This document shows, piece after piece, positions 46,523-53,148 of a stretch of 64,000 nt of DNA. Every line of letters starts with the position of its first letter. The stretch's first letter is position 1. The notes beneath the pieces were generated by a model that did not search any database, was not told the origin of the DNA, and saw only the letters and a list, made by a program, of their open reading frames with translations. Source of the DNA: JAIOZK01 sp964468645 (GTDB lineage Bacteria > Bacteroidota > Bacteroidia > Bacteroidales > JAIOZK01); the NCBI GenBank assembly GCA_964468645.1, contig CAYXUU010000020.1, positions 1 through 64,000 on the forward strand, in the 5' to 3' direction. The position numbers were made by a program, and so were the translations under genes.

Positions 46523-46987
46523 TTAGCCTTTTTCTTTATGCTCACCCTCCTTACCATGTTCACCACTTTCACGGTGGCCGTGTTCTGAGTTTCCAACTTC
46601 TGCATGAGTTGTCCACTGTTCAAATGCCTGGTTCTTTGCCGAAAGTTTAACATCAGATTTTTCACCTGGTACCAGGTTAACATTCTTTGTAGGGCCTAAT
46701 TCTACTCCATTTGACAGGTGAACCTCTACCCTTACCTTGTTAATTACTTTGGTTGAAACATTCTTTACATAACCAATGAAAGATGTGGAGGCTTCGTCAT
46801 ACTTAAGCTCAAGCTTAATTCCTTTCTTAACTTCTTCGCAAACCTCACTTTTTGTAAACTTCTTTCCGGATTCTTCTCCTTCTTCACCATTCCTGTGTTC
46901 ATCTTGACCACAACTTATGCCTATAAACATGATTTGCAATAAAAATAGGCCTAGAACTGTTTTAACAATTGAATTACTAATTTTCAT
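46523..46987 (-). CDS. Secreted single-domain protein with His/Glu-rich tail
   Basis: 154 residues. The signal sequence (about 1-25) ends FIGISCGQDE, so it may be a lipoprotein. One copy of the ~95-residue domain follows (about 42-135: KKFTKSEVCEEVKKGIKLEL, SFIGYVKNVSTKVINKVRVE, ending THAEVG). The tail is rich in His, Glu, Lys and Gly (GNSEHGHRESGEHGKEGE), a likely metal-binding segment. Past the TAA stop the same frame continues with 17 more H/E/K/G-rich residues to a second TAA at about 46473, so the tail may have been longer. It is divergent from the CusR/CusS-like genes, across a palindrome of CusR-box type. Confidence 0.75.
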   Translation of the reverse strand: MKISNSIVKTVLGLFLLQIMFIGISCGQDEHRNGEEGEESGKKFTKSEVCEEVKKGIKLELKYDEASTSFIGYVKNVSTKVINKVRVEVHLSNGVELGPTKNVNLVPGEKSDVKLSAKNQAFEQWTTHAEVGNSEHGHRESGEHGKEGEHKEKG

Positions 46988-47091
46988 AATACTAGTTTTT
47001 ATTTAAATTTTGATTATATGATTCATGATGCAAACTTATGAAAGGATGGTATTTATTAGATTACAATCCCTATAATATTTCCCCTGTTTTG

Positions 47092-47107
47092 ATTACAATT
47101 TTGTAAT
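47092..47107. promoter_or_regulatory. CusR-box-like palindrome in divergent promoter
   Basis: ATTACAATTTTGTAAT is a perfect 7-bp inverted repeat around TT. It has the same architecture as the E. coli CusR copper box (ATGACAA-N2-TTGTCAT), differing at one base per half-site. A further half-site GATTACAAT lies 32 bases upstream (47059-47067). It sits 49 bases before the regulator gene and 105 bases from the divergent His-rich protein gene, so it is a good candidate operator for the regulator. Confidence 0.65.
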
Positions 47108-47155
47108 GTTTGGAATGGAAAATTATTAATATTTTGCAGGCATTAAAAAGCAGGT

Positions 47156-47836
47156 ATGAAAATCCTTATAATTGAAGATGAACACAAAGTTTCGGCTTTT
47201 ATTAAAAGAGGGCTTGAGTTTGAGCGTTTTACCGTTGAAACAGCATTCGATGGCATGAAGGGTTTTGAAATGGCACAGGATACAACTATTGATGTAATCA
47301 TTCTCGACCTGATGCTGCCGGATCTTCATGGTTTTGCAATATTAAGGAAATTAAGGGAAAAAGACATCCGGACCCCTATAATCATTCTAACTTCAAAAGG
47401 CGAAATTGACGACAAAATTCATGGGCTGAACCTCGGTGCTGATGATTATCTGGTTAAGCCGTTTTCTTTTGGCGAATTGCTTGCCCGTATCAGGGTGCTG
47501 CTCAGGAGGAGCAATACCCAGAGTAACCCTTTTGTAATTATCGGTGATCTTAAAATTAATATGGTGACCCATGAGGTGAAAAGAGGTGAAAGGGAGATTG
47601 AGCTTACAGCAAAAGAATATGCACTTTTGGAATTTTTTGCCAATAACCTGAACAGAGCCGTAAACAGGTTGTCGATTGCCGAGCATGTTTGGAAATATGA
47701 TTTTGATACCGGCACAAATTTTATCGATGTTTATGTTAACCGCTTGCGTAAAAAGCTTGATGATAAAGGTGCGCAGAAACTCATCCAAACAGTCAGGGGC
47801 TATGGATATATAATGAAACCCGCTAATGATGTTTAA
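47156..47836 (+). CDS. OmpR/PhoB-family response regulator, CusR-like
   Basis: 226 residues. The receiver domain has E7-D8, the phospho-acceptor D51 (VIILDLMLPDLHG), the Thr of IIILTSKGEID and Lys of DDYLVKPFSFGELLARI. The winged-helix DNA-binding domain (about 128-223) has ELTAKEYALLEFFANNLNRA, VNRLSIAEHVWKYDFDTGTN and VYVNRLRKKLDDKG. The close fit to CusR/CopR-type regulators, together with the box-like palindrome upstream, suggests metal control. It overlaps the kinase gene by 11 bases, indicating translational coupling. Confidence 0.93.
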   Translation: MKILIIEDEHKVSAFIKRGLEFERFTVETAFDGMKGFEMAQDTTIDVIILDLMLPDLHGFAILRKLREKDIRTPIIILTSKGEIDDKIHGLNLGADDYLVKPFSFGELLARIRVLLRRSNTQSNPFVIIGDLKINMVTHEVKRGEREIELTAKEYALLEFFANNLNRAVNRLSIAEHVWKYDFDTGTNFIDVYVNRLRKKLDDKGAQKLIQTVRGYGYIMKPANDV

Positions 47837-49250
47837 CAACCTAAAGATAAGAATCAGCCTTTGGTATTCAATACTTCTTACATTGATACTGGCTTCCGCA
47901 TTGTTTGCATCCTATAAAATTATCGGCCTGCAGTTAAAAAGTGAAATCGAAAATGACCTGAAAACAAAGGCCAATACAGTAAAATATTTCTTTATTGAAA
48001 ATGAAAAAAGTTCAAAAAGTAATGGAGAAGCCAAACATCATGGGGAAGAAGAAGGGGAAGGTTCTCAAGAACATGAAGGCCATACTTTTCAGGATATTCA
48101 AATTTACACCGAAACACCCGACAACAACTATGTAATGTATATTTATGCTGAAGGGGAACTCAAATACCTGACAGAAAGATATGAAAAGACAAAGCTTGCA
48201 GTTTACCCTTCGGAAATTTCGGACGGCAATGTAATAGATGTGGATTTTAATGGTATTCCGTTTACCTTAACGGCTTTGAATATGCCTGAATTTACTCTTT
48301 ATATTGGTTATGAACTTTCTTCATTGGCCGATATTCAACAAAAAATACTGAAAATATTTCTGTATATTTTCCCCATTGGATTGATCTTCTCTTTTATATT
48401 TGGTTTCATGGTAACACAGCGTTCCATGAATGTAGTTAAACGAATCAGTATAACAACGGACTCAATAACATCTTCAAATTTAAGCAATCGTATTTCGGTT
48501 CCCAGGGGCAAAGATGAAATAACACAATTGATTTTAACCCTCAATTCCATGATCGACAGACTGGAAAAATCTTTTGCACAGGCCAAACAATTTTCTCAGG
48601 ATGCTGCTCATGAAATCAGGACACCACTTACGATTATCAGAGGAGAAATAGAAGAAATTTTAGAGAATTCCCCAGTTAATGAAACAACCATCAAAACGCT
48701 TGAAAATGTACTTGAAGAGATCCAATATTTAACTTCCATTTCTGAGCGACTGCTGCTCATCCATAAAATGGACACGAATAAAATAAAATATCATTTTGAG
48801 TCAGTTGATTTGTCCACCCTGATGTATGAGATATCACAGGATGCTGAAATCATGGCTTCTGATAAAAACATTGAAGTTTCACTGGATTGTACCGACGGGA
48901 TATACTTCAACGGGAACAAAGAACTTATCACACGGCTGTTATGGAATCTGATGGATAATGCAATAAAATACAACCAGCCCAACGGAAAAATAAACTTAAA
49001 CCTTAAAAGGGATAAAACAGGAATATCAATTAATGTTAAGGATAGCGGGATTGGTATACCCCCGGAGGAAATACCTAAGATCTTTGAACGGTTTTACCGG
49101 GTTGATAAATCACGATCGCGCAGATTGGGAGGTAGCGGACTTGGGTTGGCCATCTGCAAATGGATTCTTGAGCTTCATAATGGTGAAATACTGGTTACCA
49201 GCGAAGTATATAGAGGCACCAATTTTAGCGTCATTTTTCCGGAAGAATAA
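47826..49250 (+). CDS. Sensor histidine kinase with His/Glu-rich periplasmic loop, CusS-like
   Basis: 474 residues. TM1 (about 11-30) and TM2 (about 174-196) enclose a periplasmic sensor of about 140 residues, inside which residues about 65-88 are His/Glu/Gly-rich (KHHGEEEGEG, QEHEGHT), a plausible metal ligand cluster. A HAMP domain follows (TTDSITSSNLSNRISVPRGK), then HisKA with H262 in SQDAAHEIRTPLTIIRGEIE and HATPase_c (LLWNLMDNAIKYNQPNGKI, DSGIGIPPEEIPKIFERFYR, GGSGLGLAICKWILELHNG). All catalytic boxes are intact. The architecture matches heavy-metal sensor kinases. The His-rich loop echoes the tail of the divergent secreted protein. Confidence 0.92.
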   Translation: MMFNNLKIRISLWYSILLTLILASALFASYKIIGLQLKSEIENDLKTKANTVKYFFIENEKSSKSNGEAKHHGEEEGEGSQEHEGHTFQDIQIYTETPDNNYVMYIYAEGELKYLTERYEKTKLAVYPSEISDGNVIDVDFNGIPFTLTALNMPEFTLYIGYELSSLADIQQKILKIFLYIFPIGLIFSFIFGFMVTQRSMNVVKRISITTDSITSSNLSNRISVPRGKDEITQLILTLNSMIDRLEKSFAQAKQFSQDAAHEIRTPLTIIRGEIEEILENSPVNETTIKTLENVLEEIQYLTSISERLLLIHKMDTNKIKYHFESVDLSTLMYEISQDAEIMASDKNIEVSLDCTDGIYFNGNKELITRLLWNLMDNAIKYNQPNGKINLNLKRDKTGISINVKDSGIGIPPEEIPKIFERFYRVDKSRSRRLGGSGLGLAICKWILELHNGEILVTSEVYRGTNFSVIFPEE

Positions 49251-49269
49251 AAGACTGAATAATTATATT

Positions 49270-49357
49270 CGGTTAAGATTTCACCGGCCTGTCCGCAGCA
49301 AAGCTCGGTTGCTCTTTCAATTACATCTTTTTCGGTATATGCTTTTTTACGTGCCAT
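49270..49357 (-). pseudogene. N-terminal fragment of a TetR-type regulator
   Basis: The ATG at 49357 starts MARKKAYTEKDVIERATEL, the usual opening of TetR/AcrR regulators, but the similarity ends within 30 codons, before the helix-turn-helix, and the frame then runs into the kinase gene on the other strand. It is a truncated remnant, unlikely to be functional. Confidence 0.5.
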
Positions 49358-49451
49358 ATTAAAAACTCACTAAGAATCTAAACGACCGGTTTTAAATAAA
49401 CTGATGTTTTAACATTGTTTTCACCTGAAAATTACTTCACTGACCTAAATT

Positions 49452-49490
49452 AATGAACTACCCCCCGGCAGAGCCGCGGGGTAGTTCATT
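49452..49490. repeat. 13-bp-stem hairpin between convergent genes
   Basis: AATGAACTACCCC (49452-49464) pairs perfectly with GGGGTAGTTCATT (49478-49490) around a GC-rich 13-base loop. It is not followed by a T run on either strand, so it may be a REP-like or IS-end remnant rather than a simple terminator. No gene was found elsewhere in 49358-49561. Confidence 0.7.
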
Positions 49491-49561
49491 ATGTATAATC
49501 TAATCGCTCTAGCCTGAGGCCAGACGGGGAATTAAATCCTCGTCTTGCCCATATGATGAGA

Positions 49562-50338
49562 TTAAACTTCCTGCATTTTTCGAACTGTTTTCAGCAACAT
49601 TTTTTTAGGTATTAAAGGAATCATTCCTGTCATCATTTTCTGTGAGGCAGTTAATCCTGAAACCACATTTAGTTTACCTTTCAGCATACCATTATATCCA
49701 TCTTCGGCAACACTTCGTGCACTTACTGTCTTATCAAACAGGCTGGTTTTATCCATTCCGGAGGTACGGGCAAATTCTGTTTCGGTGGCACCGGGAAGCA
49801 ATGCAGTTACTGTAATATTTGTATCATACAACTCCTCAGTAATGGCATTGCTGAAATAGGTTACATAGGCCTTGGTGGCATAATAGACTGCCTGCAACGG
49901 TCCTGGCATAAAACTCGCCGTTGAGGATACATTAAGGATCTTCCCTGAGTTTCTTTTTACAAAATCAGGTAAAAAGAACCTTGTAAGAGCTGTTAGTGCT
50001 ACAATATTCAGGTTGATCATGGTCAGATCAAGATCCCAATCCCTTTCATGAAACTTACCCCTGCCGCCAAATCCGGCATTGTTGATCAGGTAATCGACTT
50101 GAATACCGGCCTGTGTAACTTCTTTGTAAATATTTTCCGTTGCTTCAGGCAGGCTCAGGTCCTGTGCGATCACCATTACTTTGACTGGATATTTTTCTTC
50201 CAGCTCGGTTTTCAACTGCTCTAATTTTTCCCTGCTTCTGGCAACGATAATTAAATCACCGCCCCTTTCGGCGTGAATTTGTGATAACTCTTTCCCTATG
50301 CCTGTTGAGGCTCCTGTTATTAATGCAACTTTTTTCAT
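49562..50338 (-). CDS. SDR-family NAD(P)-dependent oxidoreductase
   Basis: 258 residues with a Rossmann fold: the cofactor motif TGASTGIGKELSQIHA (TGxxxGxG), NNAGFGGRGKF (NNAG), the catalytic Ser in LNVSSTASFMPG, and YxxxK in YYATKAYVTYFSNAITEELY. The classical short-chain dehydrogenase of the DltE/YqjQ type reduces or oxidises carbonyls or lipids, but the substrate is unknown. Arg in VARSREKL after strand 2 suggests NADP preference. It is 52 bases downstream of the TetR gene, with a candidate TetR operator in the gap. Confidence 0.92.
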   Translation of the reverse strand: MKKVALITGASTGIGKELSQIHAERGGDLIIVARSREKLEQLKTELEEKYPVKVMVIAQDLSLPEATENIYKEVTQAGIQVDYLINNAGFGGRGKFHERDWDLDLTMINLNIVALTALTRFFLPDFVKRNSGKILNVSSTASFMPGPLQAVYYATKAYVTYFSNAITEELYDTNITVTALLPGATETEFARTSGMDKTSLFDKTVSARSVAEDGYNGMLKGKLNVVSGLTASQKMMTGMIPLIPKKMLLKTVRKMQEV

Positions 50339-50356
50339 TTTTTTACTTATAATTAT

Positions 50357-50372
50357 GTGAGTACTTACTTGC
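50357..50372. promoter_or_regulatory. Candidate TetR operator, site 2 (before SDR gene)
   Basis: GTGAGTACTTACTTGC matches 14 of 16 bases with the site at 50927-50942 and is near-palindromic around AGTACT. It sits 19 bases upstream of the SDR start. Confidence 0.6.
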
Positions 50373-50390
50373 TAGTTTATTTAAATTTTT

Positions 50391-50918
50391 TTAAACCTTA
50401 TATCTTTTCTTTAAAAATGTGATCATTGATTCTATATCGAATTTTTCCATCAGGAAGTATCTTGTTGCCAGTCCGTCTAGCTCGAGTAACAGCATCATGG
50501 CTTCCTTTTCAGGCTCTTCATAGCCCAGTTTTTTGAATGCACTGGTAAGGGCCAGCTGCAGGGGTTCCATCTTATGTTCACCGTACTGTTCTAGTTCCCA
50601 TTTTATCTTATATTGCAATTTCCAGAATTCAAGTTCTCCCGTACTCAGATTTCCCGACGACATCATCTCCAGGGTTTTATGAATTACGGATTCCGGCTCC
50701 GTTTCAAACACGATATCAGAGAACAACACCTTGATTCTTTCTTCACCCTCTTTCAAAATCGCCTGGAGCAAACCGTCTTTATTCCTGAAATGACGGAAGA
50801 TCAATCCCTCAGAAACACCGGCATGCTTCGCAACCTTGCTGGTCGATGTTGTTTTAAAACCATCCCTGGCAAAAAGTTCAAGGGCAGCCAGTAATATTTT
50901 TTCTTTCTTTTCTGTCAT
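50391..50918 (-). CDS. TetR/AcrR family transcriptional regulator
   Basis: 175 residues. The N-terminal TetR domain is complete (about 5-55: KILLAALELFARDGFKTTST, VAKHAGVSEGLIFRHFRNKD, LLQAILKEGEE), giving a helix-turn-helix. The C-terminal ligand and dimer domain (about 60-175) is short and all-helical. Matching palindromic sites occur just upstream of this gene (50927-50942) and between it and the SDR gene (50357-50372), so autoregulation and control of the SDR gene are likely. The effector is unknown but probably a hydrophobic substrate or product of the SDR. Confidence 0.9.
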   Translation of the reverse strand: MTEKKEKILLAALELFARDGFKTTSTSKVAKHAGVSEGLIFRHFRNKDGLLQAILKEGEERIKVLFSDIVFETEPESVIHKTLEMMSSGNLSTGELEFWKLQYKIKWELEQYGEHKMEPLQLALTSAFKKLGYEEPEKEAMMLLLELDGLATRYFLMEKFDIESMITFLKKRYKV

Positions 50919-50926
50919 ATTCGATA

Positions 50927-50942
50927 GTGAGTAATCACTTGC
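50927..50942. promoter_or_regulatory. Candidate TetR operator, site 1 (before tetR gene)
   Basis: GTGAGTAATCACTTGC contains the inverted repeat AGTGA-GTAA-TCACT (from 50926) and lies 8 bases upstream of the TetR start codon, where binding would block initiation. It matches site 2 at 14 of 16 bases. Confidence 0.65.
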
Positions 50943-51140
50943 AAAAGTATATCAATTTTTTTAATTGTCAAGTTTTTTTTGATTTTTTTTTGAAAAATGC
51001 AACGGATGCACGGATTAATAGTGCAGATTAATGTAATTCGTGGACAAAAAGATCTGTGGATATCTGCGATCGGAGATCCGTATCATTCGTGTTCTATTCT
51101 TGTTAAGATGACCAAGGTGATCAGAATCAATAACTGAATG

Positions 51141-51257
51141 TCAATGTCCCTGGTAATCAGCGGTGTATACCGCAATGTTGTTTTCCGTCAGCCATTTCGC
51201 TAAAACCTTATTCCTGTTCGTATGCTCCTTCACGCCGTAGAGAATATGAAGCTTCAT
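51141..51257 (-). pseudogene. Fragment of an alpha/beta hydrolase (monoacylglycerol lipase-like)
   Basis: A 38-codon frame reads LHILYGVKEHTNRNKVLAKW then LTENNIAVYTADYQGH. This matches the HGxxEHxxRY...LAxxLxxxxxAVYxxDxRGHG region of Hydrolase_4/monoglyceride lipases. The domain's upstream strand, nucleophile and remainder are absent. The rest of 50943-51300 shows no gene. Confidence 0.6.
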
Positions 51258-51300
51258 ATGATGAAACCTACTTTCATGGTTCTGAACTTACTTTTGATTA

Positions 51301-51370
51301 TTAAAACCACAGAGAACGCGAAAATCCGCAGAGATCTCTGCAGATTCTTTGCGTTCTCCGCGGTTTAAAA
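51301..51370. repeat. Long imperfect palindrome centred on GAGATCTC
   Basis: The perfect core GCAGAGATCTCTGC (51328-51341) is flanked by imperfect arms: TTAAAACCACAGAGAACGCG and its near-complement GCGTTCTCCGCGGTTTAAAA. It is related in sequence to the inner arms of the element at 7930-8064 (AACC-CG, CCGCAAAGA, TTCTTTGCG). Confidence 0.7.
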
Positions 51371-51460
51371 CTTTCATCTAACAAAACCATAATGGGATGA
51401 TATTCAATATTATATGTTTTGTCCGTGTAGTCAGTTTCCGATACGGGGACTTGTGCTTTT

Positions 51461-51600
51461 TTCCCTGGTTAACTCTTCCAGGACCTCCTTCATCGGACTC
51501 TGGAATGTTAACCTGTAACCTGCAACTCGCAACCTGCAACTTTTATCCATAAACAATGTAAGTTGCTCTCTGTAGCCGGTTTCCGGCAGAGGTGCTTTTG
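51461..51600. repeat. Dispersed repeat, copy B, overlapping the PQQ-propeller gene end
   Basis: This is the second copy of the repeat at 42847-42980. Its last 58 bases (51543-51600) also encode the final 18 or so codons of the PQQ-propeller lipoprotein on the minus strand. A degenerate extra copy of the terminal hairpin part (GTAGTCAGTTTCCGATACGG) lies just before it at 51427-51446. Confidence 0.85.
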
Positions 51601-52901
51601 TCTTTTTCTTTTGCCATCAGGTCATAAGCCTGTATCACATCCCCATGCCTGACATATAATTTTCCGTCATTGATTACAGGGTGAGCAACATGTTCATTTT
51701 TTCCTTTTGTAATTCTGAATTTACCAGCCACTTCCATGGTAATGGGATCAGGTGTTATCAACAACACTTCACCTTTTAAATTATAATAATAAAGCATATC
51801 ATCAGCAGAGATCACAACCCCCATGCCTTCTTTCAACACTTTACCTAATTTTCCGGTTATTGCGTTGATGCTTTTAAAATCCCGCTTTGCCGTTCCACAA
51901 CCATAGAGATAACTACCAATTTTTACAATACCCCCCATATAACTATCAAAATCCTTATTCCTCCAGACTTCTTTAACAGTGTTACCATCCTCTGAGAGGA
52001 AGAGTTTCACACCCCCGTTTCCATCTCCGGCGGCATAATAAATATAGCCATCATCATAAATTATTGTATTGCTGTGCGTATCACCCATTCCGGGCCGCCT
52101 GTTACCCGTGTTCGTATTATCCTGCTCATGCACCCACAGCAGTTCACCAGTTTTCGTATCATGTCCCATCAGGTGATAGGCTGAAAAATTGACAAGAATG
52201 TTGCGATCTTTCAGCTGAATAATTTGCGGTGCATTATATCCGGGACGCTCTCCCACCCCCTTACTTACCCATATGATTTCACCGTTAAAACGATCCAGGG
52301 CAACAACGTTGGTGTCTTTCCCCCCCGGTGTAAAAAACAACTTTTCATCTTCAATGATCACCGATTCGGAATATCCGAACAACGGAAACTCGCCCTGCAT
52401 ATCCTTCACCATATCCACATTCCATTTCTGCTCTCCCGTATGCCTGTCAAAGCAGTAGATGGTTCCCAGGCCGGAGGTCATATAAATAAGATCGTCAATA
52501 ATGGTCGGTGTGGACCGAGAGCCATCATAGTTCTCAACCCATTCCAAGCCAAAGTTTTTTTTCCAAAGCAAATTGCCCTGAAGGTCGAAAGCAAACAGGT
52601 AGGCCAGCGAATCGATCTCCCCGAGTATATACATCCTGTCAGGCGTAAATACCGGTGAGCCATAGCCATTACCGATCCCTTCGTATTCCCAGACAAGTTC
52701 GGGGCCTTCTTCCGGCCAGGTTTTCAGTAAACCCGTATCAGGGTAAATACCGCTTCTGTTTTCTCCGCGCCATTCGTAAACTGCCGGGTCTCCTGATACG
52801 GAATCATTCGTATTATCTGCAACTTTCGGAGTATGCTTACATCCAAAGCAAATAGCCAGCACCAGTATTCCCAATAGTATTGAAATAGTGTTGTTTTTCA
52901 T
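51543..52901 (-). CDS. PQQ-like beta-propeller lipoprotein
   Basis: 452 residues. The lipobox ends AICFGC. PQQ-like blades are visible throughout: GLLKTWPEEGPELVWEYEGI, LFAFDLQGNLLWKKNFGLEW, IYCFDRHTGEQKWNVDMVKD, VVALDRFNGEIIWVSKGVGE, MGHDTKTGELLWVHEQDN and SINAITGKLGKVL. These proteins are usually non-enzymatic scaffolds (BamB-like) or lack PQQ ligands, and no quinoprotein active-site residues were identified. The natural end may be near YVRHGDVIQAYDLMAKEK. The last residues (STSAGNRLQRATYIVYG) are encoded inside a dispersed repeat, so the C-terminus is probably acquired. Confidence 0.85.
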   Translation of the reverse strand: MKNNTISILLGILVLAICFGCKHTPKVADNTNDSVSGDPAVYEWRGENRSGIYPDTGLLKTWPEEGPELVWEYEGIGNGYGSPVFTPDRMYILGEIDSLAYLFAFDLQGNLLWKKNFGLEWVENYDGSRSTPTIIDDLIYMTSGLGTIYCFDRHTGEQKWNVDMVKDMQGEFPLFGYSESVIIEDEKLFFTPGGKDTNVVALDRFNGEIIWVSKGVGERPGYNAPQIIQLKDRNILVNFSAYHLMGHDTKTGELLWVHEQDNTNTGNRRPGMGDTHSNTIIYDDGYIYYAAGDGNGGVKLFLSEDGNTVKEVWRNKDFDSYMGGIVKIGSYLYGCGTAKRDFKSINAITGKLGKVLKEGMGVVISADDMLYYYNLKGEVLLITPDPITMEVAGKFRITKGKNEHVAHPVINDGKLYVRHGDVIQAYDLMAKEKDKSTSAGNRLQRATYIVYG

Positions 52902-52980
52902 AAAAGATTATTTTTATTCTGTTTCATGTGTAATCAAAATTAGTGGAAAACCTCGGGAACAAATTTAACTTTATTATTTG

Positions 52981-53060
52981 TCAGCTTGCAACAATTTTCT
53001 TACGTATTCTACTTAAGCTTTCCTGTGTTAAACCCAGGTATGAGGCAATATATTTCTGGG
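52981..53060 (-). pseudogene. C-terminal remnant of a Crp/Fnr-type regulator
   Basis: The minus strand reads IIPQKYIASYLGLTQESLSR then IRKKIVAS and a stop at 52981-52983, the typical recognition-helix end of Crp/Fnr regulators in Bacteroidota. Upstream the frame breaks, and no cyclic-nucleotide-binding domain is found. The rest of 52902-53148 is non-coding. Confidence 0.7.
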
Positions 53061-53148
53061 GGATTATGTTCTGTTATTTGGTAAATCTGATTATGTTTAT
53101 CAGCGTACTTGCCAAACCTGGAAAATAACTGATCATGGAAAACTAACT

